Of a stretch of DNA of 64,000 bases, positions 48,291-56,938 are shown piece by piece. This stretch comes from Streptomyces sp. NBC_01283 (GTDB taxonomy: Bacteria; Actinomycetota; Actinomycetes; Streptomycetales; Streptomycetaceae). A program made the translations under genes and the position numbers. Under the pieces are notes generated by a model, which was not told the DNA's origin, did not search any database, and saw only the letters and a program-made list of their open reading frames with translations. The stretch is taken from the NCBI RefSeq assembly GCF_041435335.1, contig NZ_CP108430.1:1860001-1924000 (forward strand), written 5' to 3'. Each line of letters opens with the position of its first letter. Position 1 is the first letter of the stretch.

Positions 48291-49169
48291 ATGACACACC
48301 TCAAGACGTCCGCGAAGGCATCCGCCGCCCTGTTCGGAGCCCTCGCGCTGGCGGTGGCCACCGGCACCGGCGCATCGGCCGACACCGCTCCGAGATCCCC
48401 CGGCGGCTGGCAGGAGTCCGGCGTCTCGTCCGTCAACTCCCTCACCGGAAGCCAGGGCCTGGCGAGCCGCGCCGACGGCAGCCTCCTCTACCGGGGCCTC
48501 GCCTCGGTCCCGCTCGACCTGCGGGTCAAGGGCTGGACCCACGTCGGCGACCCGGACATAGCCGACGGCCACACCTTCGACGCCTACCAGGGCGGTGACG
48601 ACGCGAAGTCGAAGATGTTCGCCGTCACGACACCCGGCGGCAAGCGCTACCTCTACGAGCACCAGCTCGACGCGGGTGAGAAGCTCAACAACTCCTTCGC
48701 GTCGGTCTCGCCCGACAAGCAGTGGCTGGTGTCGGGCGAGTGGGGCGACCAGAACCGCCTCCAGGTCTTCCCCGCCCCGCTCCTCAACTCCTCGACGCCG
48801 CCCACCGGCGGGGCGCTCCCCCAGGCCGGTCAGATCTCGCTCGACAAGCCGGTCCGGGACATCCAGGGCTGCGACTTCGTCTCCGACACCCGGCTCGTGT
48901 GCGCGTCGAACGACGCGTCGAAGGAGCTGTGGCCCGAGGACCGGCCAGTCCTCCAGGTGGACCTGGAGCGCGCGCTCGACGGGAAGCAGATCACGGGCAA
49001 GGTCACGAGTCTGTTCGCCGCCCCGCAACGGAGTATCTGCCGCGGCACGTTCGAGACGGAGGGCGTCGACTACGACGCCGGGCGGCGCACGCTGCGCGCC
49101 GAGGTCGTGCCGCCGGCGCCGTGCCTGGTGACGACGTCCGTCTACGCGTACCGGCCGACGACGGGCTGA
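48291..49169 (+). CDS. Secreted protein of unknown function
   Basis: The 292-residue protein has a signal peptide (residues 1-30, KTSAKASAALFGALALAVATGTGASA). The mature part begins TAPRSPGGWQESGVSS and reads like a beta-rich propeller-type fold (GWTHVGDPDIADGHTFDAYQG, VSPDKQWLVSGEWG, CDFVSDTRLVCASND). I do not recognise the family. ATG 48291 follows CGGAGGTAGCGCACCG. It diverges from the GH4 gene across a 162-bp gap holding only a short CTGTCG/CGACAG inverted repeat. Confidence 0.75.
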   Translation: MTHLKTSAKASAALFGALALAVATGTGASADTAPRSPGGWQESGVSSVNSLTGSQGLASRADGSLLYRGLASVPLDLRVKGWTHVGDPDIADGHTFDAYQGGDDAKSKMFAVTTPGGKRYLYEHQLDAGEKLNNSFASVSPDKQWLVSGEWGDQNRLQVFPAPLLNSSTPPTGGALPQAGQISLDKPVRDIQGCDFVSDTRLVCASNDASKELWPEDRPVLQVDLERALDGKQITGKVTSLFAAPQRSICRGTFETEGVDYDAGRRTLRAEVVPPAPCLVTTSVYAYRPTTG

Positions 49170-49245
49170 CCTGCGCACCCACTCTGAACACACCCTGTAC
49201 AAGCCGGACGTGTGCGAGTGGGCCGGGCGGGGGATGGTCGCGATC

Positions 49246-50592
49246 ATGACACAGCAATACCGGCACGAATCCGTGTCCGACCCGCTCCCCACCCGGTCCC
49301 GCCGCCCCGTCCGGCAACTGCTCGCCGCGTCGGTGGGCAACGCCGTCGAGTGGTACGACTGGTACGCCTACACGTTCCTCGCCACGTACATCGCCGACCA
49401 GGTCTTCCCCAAGAGCTCGGGCAACTCCCTCGTACCGTTGCTCTCCACGTTCGCCGTCTTCGCCGTCGGCTTCTTCATGCGTCCCGTCGGCGGTCTTCTC
49501 ATGGGCGCGGTCGCCGACCGGCGCGGCAGGCGCGCCGCGCTGACCGTCACGATCCTGCTGATGGGCGGCAGCAGTCTGCTGGTCGGCCTGACGCCGACGT
49601 ACGCGTACGTGGGAGTGCTCGCGCCGGTCGTCCTCGTCCTTGCGCGGCTGCTCCAAGGCCTGTCCGTGGGCGGCGAGTTCGCGGCGTCGACGACTTTCCT
49701 CGTCGAGTCCGCCGGTCTCGGACGGCGCGGTCTCTTCTCCAGCTTCCAGTACGTGTCGACCAGCGCGGGGCAGCTCGCCGCGTCCGGCATAGCGGCCCTG
49801 CTCGTCGCCACGCTCTCCGACGGGCAGATGGACGGCTGGGGATGGCGGCTGCCGTTCGTCGTCGGCGCGGTGCTCAGCCTGGTCGGCTTCTGGATCAGGC
49901 AGGGCGCGTACGAGACCCATGAGGCGTCCCAGGACGAGGCCGAACGCCCCGGCCTGTTCGACGCCCTGCGCCTGTATCCGCGCCAGTCGCTGCTGATCTG
50001 CGGCATCACGGCCGGCGGCACGATCGCGTACTACACGTGGACGTCGTACCTTCCGACGTACGCCGAGCTGAACACCGACATCAGCAAGAGCCAGGCCCTG
50101 CTGTCCGGCACCCTCTCGCTCGCGTTCTTCGCGCTGCTCCAGCCCGTGGGCGGACTGCTCTCCGACCGCTTCGGCCGCAGGCCGCTCCTGCTCTTCTTCG
50201 GCCTCGGCTTCGCCGTCCTGAGCGTGCCGCTCCTTCGGTCCCTGAACGGCTCGTTCGCCTCGCTCCTGATGGTGCAGTGCGCGGGCATGCTGCTCCTCAC
50301 CGGCTTCACGTCGATCTCGGCGGCCGTGAACGCGGAGGTGTTCCCCGCCCGGGTACGGGCCGCGGGCATCGGCTTCCCCTACTCCCTCACCGTCGCCCTG
50401 TTCGGCGGCACGGCCCCGTACATGGGCACGCTGTTCAAGGAGCTCGGAAACCCGGGTCTCTTCCCTTGGTACGTGGCCGCGCTCTGCCTGGTGTCATCGG
50501 CGGTGTACCTCAAGCTCCCGGAAACGGCCCACAAGGAGCTGGAACGCCAGCCGGAGCAGATCGGGCGAGCGGGATCACGGATCCATCACTGA
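49246..50592 (+). CDS. MFS transporter, metabolite:H+ symporter (MHS) family
   Basis: The 448-residue protein has twelve membrane helices and the family strings SVGNAVEWYDWYAYTFLATYIAD, FMRPVGGLLMGAVADRRGRR, LLQGLSVGGEFAAS and GFPYSLTVALFGGTAPYMG. MHS members import alpha-ketoglutarate, proline, betaine or related solutes. The nearby carnitine operon (51161-54538) makes a carnitine or betaine substrate attractive, but this is only neighbourhood inference. ATG 49246 is chosen; ATG 49234 is also in frame. Confidence 0.85.
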   Translation: MTQQYRHESVSDPLPTRSRRPVRQLLAASVGNAVEWYDWYAYTFLATYIADQVFPKSSGNSLVPLLSTFAVFAVGFFMRPVGGLLMGAVADRRGRRAALTVTILLMGGSSLLVGLTPTYAYVGVLAPVVLVLARLLQGLSVGGEFAASTTFLVESAGLGRRGLFSSFQYVSTSAGQLAASGIAALLVATLSDGQMDGWGWRLPFVVGAVLSLVGFWIRQGAYETHEASQDEAERPGLFDALRLYPRQSLLICGITAGGTIAYYTWTSYLPTYAELNTDISKSQALLSGTLSLAFFALLQPVGGLLSDRFGRRPLLLFFGLGFAVLSVPLLRSLNGSFASLLMVQCAGMLLLTGFTSISAAVNAEVFPARVRAAGIGFPYSLTVALFGGTAPYMGTLFKELGNPGLFPWYVAALCLVSSAVYLKLPETAHKELERQPEQIGRAGSRIHH

Positions 50593-50607
50593 TTGCACAA
50601 AAAACCT

Positions 50608-50635
50608 TCACAACTGGCCTTGCAGGACTAGCGTC
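50608..50635 (+). promoter_or_regulatory. Possible promoter of the Excalibur gene
   Basis: TTCACA and TAGCGT are separated by 16 bp within the short gap between the MFS and Excalibur genes. Confidence 0.35.
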
Positions 50636-50664
50636 GTGCCTCTTTCCCGCACCAAGGGGGCACC

Positions 50665-51132
50665 ATGACCAATCCCTGTCCCGCGCCGCCGTCGGCACCG
50701 AGACCCGCACCCAAGTGGGCACGCAAACGCTTCGTGCTCCCCGCCCTCGCGGTCACCTTCCTCATCGGCGTCGGGGCCGGTCTCGGTGACGACGGCAGCA
50801 CCGACACGAAGGCTGCCGCGAAGAAGTCACCCTCGACTCCGACGGTGACGGCGACAGCTACGGCGACCGCGACCGAGACGGCCAAGCCGGAGCCCGCTCC
50901 CACGGTCACCAAGACCGTCAAGGCCACGAAGACGGTGAAGGCCACCGTCACCGCCCGGCCGGAGGCTGCCGATCCCGGGTCGGGCGGCAGCGGCTCCGGC
51001 GGGGGCGGCAGTGTCTCCTACGGGAACTGCAGCGAGGCCCGTGCCGCCGGAGCCGCGCCCGTGCACCGTGGTGAGCCCGGTTATGGACCGCACCTCGACC
51101 GCGACGGTGACGGGGTCGGCTGCGACACCTGA
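50665..51132 (+). CDS. Membrane-anchored Excalibur-domain protein
   Basis: The 155-residue protein has a short cytoplasmic N-terminus, one membrane helix or uncleaved signal (residues 24-42, VLPALAVTFLIGVGAGLG), a Thr/Lys/Pro-rich spacer (TATATATETAKPEP, TVKATKTVKATVT) and a C-terminal Excalibur domain (YGNCSEARAAGAAPVHRGEPGYGPHLDRDGDGVGCDT) with two Cys and the DxDxDG calcium site. Excalibur domains end many surface proteins. No enzyme domain is present. ATG 50665 follows CAAGGGGGCACC. Confidence 0.85.
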   Translation: MTNPCPAPPSAPRPAPKWARKRFVLPALAVTFLIGVGAGLGDDGSTDTKAAAKKSPSTPTVTATATATATETAKPEPAPTVTKTVKATKTVKATVTARPEAADPGSGGSGSGGGGSVSYGNCSEARAAGAAPVHRGEPGYGPHLDRDGDGVGCDT

Positions 51133-51160
51133 GCAGCCTCGCGGCCGAGCGGTTACGCCC

Positions 51161-51682
51161 CTACTGCTGGCGGGGGACCTCGCCGATCGATCGGCCCGCC
51201 CACTCCTGGGGTGCTTCCGTGAGGGCCGTCAGGTGGTCGCGGATCCCGTCCGGGAACGGGGCCGACTTACCCGCGTTCTGGTCGACGTGGAGGGCGAGGA
51301 GTTCGGTGGTCGCCACCGGGGTCGCGTCCTGGGGGATGTCCGCTTCCGGCTCCTTGACCACGTACAGCTCGTGGGTGAAGCGCGCCTTCTTGGCGTCCGC
51401 GCCGAGGATGCGGGTGCGGACGGCGAGGTGGGCGCCCTCCGCCACGTCGTCGAGATAGCGGATGTGTGCCTCGACCGTGTAGAGGGAGCAGCCGGTCGAC
51501 TCGCGGTACCCCGCGTGCAGGCCCGTCTCGATCATCATGGCGTCGGTGGCGTAGCCGAAGACGAGGACGTAGAACGCCTCGCTCATGTGGCCGTTGTAGT
51601 CGATCCACTCGGGCCGCACGGTCCGGTGCAGGAGAGGCAGGGGCGTGATGGGCAGGGGCCCGGAAGGCAGGGAGTCGCTCAC
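51161..51682 (-). CDS. cdhB: Betainyl-CoA thioesterase-type hot-dog protein
   Basis: The 173-residue hot-dog thioesterase has HRTVRPEWIDYNGHMSEAFYVLVFG, where the Asp/Gly/His motif of 4-hydroxybenzoyl-CoA thioesterases is seen. In carnitine degradation the third gene of the cluster encodes the betainyl-CoA thioesterase, which releases glycine betaine. It starts (GTG 51682) overlapping the carnitine dehydrogenase stop, so it is the last gene of that operon. Identity rests on order. Confidence 0.8.
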   Translation of the reverse strand: MSDSLPSGPLPITPLPLLHRTVRPEWIDYNGHMSEAFYVLVFGYATDAMMIETGLHAGYRESTGCSLYTVEAHIRYLDDVAEGAHLAVRTRILGADAKKARFTHELYVVKEPEADIPQDATPVATTELLALHVDQNAGKSAPFPDGIRDHLTALTEAPQEWAGRSIGEVPRQQ

Positions 51683-52671
51683 TTGGTGTCCTCCTGCGTG
51701 CGCTGCTGCGGCAGGCGTCCCGTCGCCCGCAGTACGTCGATGACTCCCTGGTCACGCTCGGCGACCAGGTCGGCGATGGTCCGCCCGTCCGCCGCGTCGT
51801 CGCATCCGGCGACCACGGCGTCGTACAGCTCCTTGTCGAGCTCGGGGGCTTCGAGGCGCGTCCACGGGGACTTCAGGGACGGGCCGAAGTGGTCGAGCAT
51901 GTGCGCCATGCCGCCCTCACCGCCCGCGAGCGCGAAGGTGAGCATGGGGCCCATGAACGCCCAGCGCAGGCCGGGGCCTTCGGTGATCGAGTCGTCGATC
52001 TCCTTCACCGTGGCCTCGCCGTTGGCGACCATGTGCAGGGCCTCGCGCCAGAGGGCTTCCTGAAGGCGGTTGGCTATGAAGCCGGGTACTTCGCTCGCCA
52101 TGGTGATCACGGACTTGCCCGCGACCTCGTAGAAGCGGGAGGTCCAAGTCACCGCGTGCGGGGCCGTCTTGTCGCCGCCGACCACCTCGACCAGCGGGAT
52201 CAGATAGGGCGGGTTGAAGGGGTGTCCGACGACGAGGCGGCCCGGGTCGGCGGCCGTGGTCTGCATGTCGGTCATGGGGTAGCCGGAGGTGGAGGACGCG
52301 ATGACGACTCCGGCGGGCGCGGCGGCGTCCAGCTGGGCCAGCAGGTCGCGCTTGAGCTCCAGCTTCTCGGGGGCGCTCTCCTGCACGAACTGGGCCTCGG
52401 CGACGGCCTCTACGAGGGTCGGTGTGACGCGGAGACGGTCCGGGGAAGCGCCTTCGGCGAGGCCGAGCTGGGTGAGCGCGGGCCAGGCGGCGTCGACCAG
52501 GCGGCGCAGCTTCTGCTCGGCGTCGGGGGCCGGGTCCCAGGCGGTGACGTCGTAACCGCGGGCGAGGTAGTGGGCGACCCAGCCGCCGCCGATGACTCCG
52601 GCGCCGACGCAGGCGATGCGGCGTACGTCCTCGGGGGCGCAGGGGGCGGGGGGTGTGGTGATGTCCTTCAT
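51679..52671 (-). CDS. cdhA: L-carnitine 3-dehydrogenase
   Basis: The 330-residue protein belongs to the 3-hydroxyacyl-CoA dehydrogenase family: NAD site CVGAGVIGGGWVAHYLARGYDV, SSTSGYPMTDMQ, GHPFNPPYLIPLVEVVGG and EVPGFIANRLQEALWREALHMVANGEAT. These are typical of L-carnitine dehydrogenase, which oxidises carnitine to 3-dehydrocarnitine. ATG 52671 begins MKDITTPPAP. It is the second gene of a three-gene operon behind the cleavage enzyme; a lambda-crystallin-like role is the alternative. Confidence 0.87.
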   Translation of the reverse strand: MKDITTPPAPCAPEDVRRIACVGAGVIGGGWVAHYLARGYDVTAWDPAPDAEQKLRRLVDAAWPALTQLGLAEGASPDRLRVTPTLVEAVAEAQFVQESAPEKLELKRDLLAQLDAAAPAGVVIASSTSGYPMTDMQTTAADPGRLVVGHPFNPPYLIPLVEVVGGDKTAPHAVTWTSRFYEVAGKSVITMASEVPGFIANRLQEALWREALHMVANGEATVKEIDDSITEGPGLRWAFMGPMLTFALAGGEGGMAHMLDHFGPSLKSPWTRLEAPELDKELYDAVVAGCDDAADGRTIADLVAERDQGVIDVLRATGRLPQQRTQEDTK

Positions 52672-52705
52672 GCGGGGGTCCTACTCGTCGTGGGGGGGGA
52701 AGCGA

Positions 52706-53602
52706 TCAGGCGCGGGGCTTGAGGCCGAGCTTCTGGCGCGCCTCGTCCGGGGTGGCGACGCGCGAGCCGAGGTTCTCGGTGATCTGTACGGCACGCTCGA
52801 CGAGTTGGGCGTTGCTGACCTTGTTGCCCTTGCCGAGGTAGAGGTTGTCCTCCAGGCCGACGCGGACCTGGCCGCCGAGCAGGATCGACTGGGCGACCCA
52901 CGGCATCTGCATGCGGCCGAGCGCGAAGCTGGCCCACTGGGCGCCCTCGGGGAGCATGTTGACCATGGCCTGGAGGACGCCCGGGTCGGCGGGGGCGCCC
53001 CACGGGATGCCCATGCAGAGCTGGAAGACGGTGGGGTTGTCGAGCAGCCCTTCGGCGAGGAGCTGCTTGGCGAACCAGAGCTGACCGGTGTCGAAGATCT
53101 CCAACTCGGGCCGTACGCCCAGCTCCTGGATGCGCTTGGCGCCCTGGCGGAGCATGTCGGGGGTGGAGATGTAGAGGTTGTCGCCGAAGTTGAGGGAGCC
53201 GCAGTCCAGGGTGCAGATGTCGGGGAGCAGGTCCTCGACGTGCGGGAGGCGGTCCAGGCCGCCGACGAGGTCGGTGCCGGGCAGCTCGCCGAGGTCCTTC
53301 AGCGGCTGGACCGGGTCGATGACGAGGTCGCCGCCCATGCCCGCCGTCAGGTTGATGACGACGTCGGTGCCGGTCTCCTTGATGCGCTCGACGACTTCGC
53401 GGTACAGGCGGGGGTCGCGCGAGGGGTCGCCGGTCTCGGGGTCGCGCACGTGGATGTGCACGACGGCGGCACCAGCCTCGGCGGCCTCCACCGCGGAGGT
53501 GGCTATCTGCTCGGGGGTGACGGGGACGTGGGGACTCTTGCGTACGGTGTCGCCCGCGCCGGTGAGGGCGGCGGTGATGATGACGTCTTGATTCACGGGC
53601 AT
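52706..53602 (-). CDS. cdhC: BKACE-family 3-dehydrocarnitine cleavage enzyme
   Basis: The 298-residue Zn-dependent BKACE protein has [13 protein letters not shown], the zinc-binding [23 protein letters not shown] and [18 protein letters not shown]. In carnitine catabolism this family transfers the cleavage product of dehydrocarnitine with acetyl-CoA to give acetoacetate and betainyl-CoA. Its neighbours, carnitine dehydrogenase and thioesterase, make that assignment likely. It follows the regulator gene by 72 bp and leads the operon. Confidence 0.85.
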   Translation of the reverse strand: MPVNQDVIITAALTGAGDTVRKSPHVPVTPEQIATSAVEAAEAGAAVVHIHVRDPETGDPSRDPRLYREVVERIKETGTDVVINLTAGMGGDLVIDPVQPLKDLGELPGTDLVGGLDRLPHVEDLLPDICTLDCGSLNFGDNLYISTPDMLRQGAKRIQELGVRPELEIFDTGQLWFAKQLLAEGLLDNPTVFQLCMGIPWGAPADPGVLQAMVNMLPEGAQWASFALGRMQMPWVAQSILLGGQVRVGLEDNLYLGKGNKVSNAQLVERAVQITENLGSRVATPDEARQKLGLKPRA

Positions 53603-53670
53603 CGTGAACTCTCCCTCGGAGATGGGGTGTTGGTGCTGTGGTGAAATGACTGGGCGCGGCTGCGCGCGGT

Positions 53671-53710
53671 GTGTCTACGCGTGGCGTGGCGTGTCTACGC
53701 GCGGCACGGC
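53671..53710. repeat. 20-bp tandem duplication at the regulator's 3' end
   Basis: GTGTCTACGCGTGGCGTGGC is followed by GTGTCTACGCGCGGCACGGC, matching at 17 of 20 positions. It contains the stop of the leftward regulator gene (53675-53677). Confidence 0.9.
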
Positions 53711-54538
53711 GAGCGTCGCGTCGACGTATACGAGCAGCGCCTCGTGCATGTCGTCGGGGGTGGTGCCGTCGACGCCGGGGGCGGAGGCGAGCACCTGGGT
53801 CGCCAGGCCGTCGATCAGCGCGGTGAGCCGGAGTGCGGCGGACTGCGGATCGACGAGGCGGAACACGCCCTGGTCGACGCCGCGCCGGACGACGTCGGCG
53901 ACCGTCGCGCGCCACTGCCGGTAGTACTCGGCGTGCAGGCGCCCCACGGCGGTGGAGCGGGCGGCCTCCGCCCACAGGTCCAGCCAGACGCTCCACTGCC
54001 AGCGCTGCTGCGGGGTGCGGGGGATCTGGAGCTCGATCAGCTGGCGCAGTTCGTCGGCGGCGTCGGCCGCGTCGGCGATGCGCGCCGCCCGGCGGGCGGT
54101 GTCCTCGTCCATGCACCAGCGGACTGCGGCCTCCAGGAGGTCGTCGCGGCCGGGGAAGTGGTAGTGGATGGCGGCGGTGCTGGTGGCGCAGGCCTCGGCG
54201 ATGTCCGCGACGCGGACGGCGTGGAATCCGCGCTCGGCGACGAGCCGCACGGTCTCGCGGACGATCTGGAGGGGGCGTCCGCCTTCCGGGGCGGCGGGCG
54301 TGCGTTCCCGGCGGGCCGGGGGTGCCACGTTCTGGGTGCCCAGGAGCCAGCCCGCGTCCACGCCGCCGGTGTCGGCGATGCGGGCCAGCTCCGCGGCGGT
54401 GAAGCGGCGGGTGCCGCCGAGGGAGCGGGAGAGCTTGGAGGGGTCCATCACGATGCGCCGGGCGAATTCGCGCTGGGTCGCGCCGGCGTCGGCGATGACC
54501 TTGCGGACCCTGTCCGCGACCTCGGGGTCTTGCTGCAT
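53675..54538 (-). CDS. Fused XRE-TetR regulator of the carnitine operon
   Basis: The 287-residue protein carries two DNA-binding domains. Residues about 5-70 form a lambda/XRE-like helix-turn-helix (VRKVIADAGATQREFARRIVMDPSKLSRSLGGTRRF). Residues about 85-135 are a TetR helix-turn-helix (QIVRETVRLVAERGFHAVRVADIAEACATSTAAIHYHFPGRDDLL), followed by a TetR_C domain. Upstream lie two palindromes. It is read with the carnitine genes after it and probably controls the transcript. The ligand could be carnitine or a CoA ester. ATG 54538 follows GGTAGCGTGACCGACC. Confidence 0.85.
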   Translation of the reverse strand: MQQDPEVADRVRKVIADAGATQREFARRIVMDPSKLSRSLGGTRRFTAAELARIADTGGVDAGWLLGTQNVAPPARRERTPAAPEGGRPLQIVRETVRLVAERGFHAVRVADIAEACATSTAAIHYHFPGRDDLLEAAVRWCMDEDTARRAARIADAADAADELRQLIELQIPRTPQQRWQWSVWLDLWAEAARSTAVGRLHAEYYRQWRATVADVVRRGVDQGVFRLVDPQSAALRLTALIDGLATQVLASAPGVDGTTPDDMHEALLVYVDATLAVPRVDTPRHA

Positions 54539-54570
54539 GGTCGGTCACGCTACCTGGGCGTTGTGCTGAT

Positions 54571-54595
54571 CGCAATCTGCTGGAGCCAGTTTGCG
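54571..54595. promoter_or_regulatory. Palindrome A upstream of the XRE-TetR gene
   Basis: CGCAATCTG and CAGTTTGCG flank a seven-base centre, matching as CGCAAnCTG/CAGnTTGCG. It lies 33 bp before the regulator start. Confidence 0.5.
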
Positions 54596-54642
54596 CGCAC
54601 TGGGTCACTGCTGACTACTGGGTTCCATTGATGTTGCGATCC

Positions 54643-54660
54643 TGACTGACGTATCAGTCA
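54643..54660. promoter_or_regulatory. Palindrome B upstream of the XRE-TetR gene
   Basis: TGACTGA-CGTA-TCAGTCA is a perfect 7-bp-arm palindrome 105 bp before the regulator. It looks like a TetR operator; position suggests control from upstream of the promoter. Confidence 0.55.
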
Positions 54661-54709
54661 CCACAATCGTCATCGGTCCCCGCACGCAACTCGGACGGGA
54701 CCACACACA

Positions 54710-54758
54710 CCCACCCACCCGCTCACCCCCTTCACCGCGGGGCAAACGGGTGGGTGGG
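54710..54758. terminator. Long inverted repeat after the GH84 gene
   Basis: CCCACCCACCCG (54710-54721) and CGGGTGGGTGGG (54747-54758) pair perfectly over 12 bp. The right arm, GGGGCAAACGGGTGGGTGGGAGAG, is related to the 52-bp tandem unit at 44898. It lies beyond the stop of the leftward GH84 gene (54799). Confidence 0.6.
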
Positions 54759-54798
54759 AGAGATCCACCGCGAAGCGGCGGGACGGAGTCAGGCGACG

Positions 54799-56751
54799 TC
54801 AGGTCCAGTCCGCCACGCCGGCGACGAACTCGTCCAGGTAAGGGTCGGCGATCTTCACCGGCCCCAGCTGATGATGCTCCGCCGGGTCCACCGAGATCGC
54901 CCGTGCCCGTCCCGCGAGGGACTCCATCGCGGCCCGCTCCTTCGCGGCCCCCGCGTCGTCTCCCTGCTGGGCGGCGGTCAGCGCGGCGAGCCCGTGCCGC
55001 ATCGCGGACCCCCACAGCTCCGTCGCGTCGAGCCACTGCTTCGCGTCGTGGAGGAACTGCTTGTCCGGCACCCCGGTACGCAGCACCGCGGGGACCTTCT
55101 CGATCTCCCTCGCCGTGGGGCGCAGCCCTCGTACCGCCCCGGCGGGATCACTCTCGTAGCGCTTCCAGAACGCGTCCAGCTTCGGCCCGAGAACCGGCGA
55201 CTGCGGCTGCCAGTTCGACTCGCCGAACGTGGGCGCCGCGTGGTTGAGGTCCACGAACGTCTGGACCGCGTCGGCGACCCGCTCGTCGCCCCCGGCGAGA
55301 TACAGCGCCGCCTGCCGCCCCGAACGCGCCCGCTCGTACCCCCGGTCGTTCCAGGAGAAGTCGTTCATGGTGAAGACGGCGAGCTTGCTGGCCCCCTCCT
55401 GGTTCATCGGGTTGGACACGATGCCGCTCAGGTGACCGGACAGACCGGGCTCGCGCTTGTCATAGGGCGCCAGCAGCAGCCGCCCCGCCGTACGCGCGAA
55501 GTCGTTGACGGGATAGTTGTCCCAGACGAACACCTTCCGCCCGAAGAGCTCGGCGGCCTTCTCCGCCTGAGTGTTGGTGATCTCCGGCGGGACCACGTCC
55601 GTGCCCGTCCACATCACCTCGACGGCGCCGTCGAGCTCGGCCCGCATCGTCTGCTTGTACGCGGTGTCCGTGAGGTCCCCGTACTCGGTGGGCACCATCT
55701 GCAGCGGATTGGCGCCCTCGCTCTTCGCGATGAAGTCCCGCTGGATGGTGTTGAGCAGCCCCACCTGCGCCTTGGCCGCGGGACCGCGGCCCGGCTCGCC
55801 GAACTTCGCCTTGTCGGCGTCGCAGTTCCACTTGGTGTAGCTGATGTCGTCGAGCGGCACCGAGAAGGACCGCACCCCGAGGTCGTACATCGCCTGGAGC
55901 TTCGCCGTCAGCGCCTTGACGTCGGCCGGGTCCGAGTAGCAGATGGAGCCGCCCGGCGAGACCGCGAACGTGAAGCGCACATGGTTGGCCGTCGCGCGGG
56001 CGATCAGCTTGCCGAGCTCGGTGAGCTTGTCCGCCGGGTACGGCTCGCGCCACTTCTCCCGGTGGTAGGGGTCATCCTTGGGCGCGTAGACATAGGTGTT
56101 GGCCTTGGTGTCGCCCAGGAAGTCCATCTGGTCCAGGCGTTCGGTCCCGGTCCAGGGCGGCCCGTAGAACCCTTCGATGCTGCCGCGCAGCGGCATGGAG
56201 GGGAAGTCGGAGATCTCGGCCCCCGCTATCCGCCCCTTCGCCATGAGCTGGCCGAGGGTCTGTGCCGCGTAGAACTGCCCGGTCGCGTCCTTGCCCCCGA
56301 GCGCGACGGTGCGGTGCTTCGCCCGCAGCGCGTAGCCCTCCGCCTGCTCCGGCGCCTTCGTCCCGCCGAGTGCCTTCGCGATGTCGGGGCGCGTCGCCGG
56401 GCCGAGCAGGACGGTCAGCGGGGCACGGCCCGACGCCTTGGCGCGTACGTCGATGTCGCGCACCCCGTGGGCGCGCAGCGTCTCGGTGACGCGACTTTGG
56501 GCCACTTCGTCCGTGTCGTCGCCGACGACGAGTTCGGCGCGCCGGGCGAGCGGTACGTCGTCGCCCGCCCGGGCCATGTGCTGCGGGGTCGGGGAGACGG
56601 CGGGGAGCCTGCGGGCCACGGTTTCCTCCTGGGTGGCCTTCCCCTGGGCCGACGCGGGCGCGGCGACCGCGGCGGGCGCCAGTGGGACGGCGAGGACGGC
56701 CAGCGCGAGAAGCGCCGTTCGCGGTCTGAGCGTGCGGGTGGGGCGGGGCAT
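54799..56751 (-). CDS. Secreted GH84 beta-N-acetylglucosaminidase
   Basis: The 650-residue protein has a signal peptide (residues 1-35), a non-catalytic N-domain (LPAVSPTPQHMARAG) and the GH84 catalytic domain with RGSIEGFYGPPWTGTERL and the paired acids PLDDISYTKW (Asp about 300-301). The C-terminal 150 residues are helical. GH84 enzymes act by substrate-assisted catalysis on GlcNAc-linked glycans such as hyaluronan or glycoproteins. No chitinase or DasR-like site is adjacent. Start ATG 56751 follows GGAGGTTCC. Confidence 0.9.
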   Translation of the reverse strand: MPRPTRTLRPRTALLALAVLAVPLAPAAVAAPASAQGKATQEETVARRLPAVSPTPQHMARAGDDVPLARRAELVVGDDTDEVAQSRVTETLRAHGVRDIDVRAKASGRAPLTVLLGPATRPDIAKALGGTKAPEQAEGYALRAKHRTVALGGKDATGQFYAAQTLGQLMAKGRIAGAEISDFPSMPLRGSIEGFYGPPWTGTERLDQMDFLGDTKANTYVYAPKDDPYHREKWREPYPADKLTELGKLIARATANHVRFTFAVSPGGSICYSDPADVKALTAKLQAMYDLGVRSFSVPLDDISYTKWNCDADKAKFGEPGRGPAAKAQVGLLNTIQRDFIAKSEGANPLQMVPTEYGDLTDTAYKQTMRAELDGAVEVMWTGTDVVPPEITNTQAEKAAELFGRKVFVWDNYPVNDFARTAGRLLLAPYDKREPGLSGHLSGIVSNPMNQEGASKLAVFTMNDFSWNDRGYERARSGRQAALYLAGGDERVADAVQTFVDLNHAAPTFGESNWQPQSPVLGPKLDAFWKRYESDPAGAVRGLRPTAREIEKVPAVLRTGVPDKQFLHDAKQWLDATELWGSAMRHGLAALTAAQQGDDAGAAKERAAMESLAGRARAISVDPAEHHQLGPVKIADPYLDEFVAGVADWT

Positions 56752-56796
56752 GGAACCTCCGGGCTTCGGGATGGGGGTGCGGGCGCGTCAGGTTGG

Positions 56797-56861
56797 CAAC
56801 GTTGTCGAGGGGCGGGGGGGAGTTGCCGACGGCTGGCAGCCACCGAGCTAAAGCGCTTGAG
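56797..56861. promoter_or_regulatory. Two LacI-type palindromes upstream of the GH84 gene
   Basis: CAACGTTG (56797-56804) and CTAAAGCGCTTGAG (56848-56861, one mismatch) are centred on CG or GC, as LacI-family operators are. They lie 45 and 97 bp before the start. No LacI gene is in the window. Confidence 0.5.
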
Positions 56862-56938
56862 CGCCAGCAGGCTAGATCGAGAAAGATGCCCTGTACAAGG
56901 GGGCGTCGGACGTCAAATTCCTTTGGTGACACAGGTAT

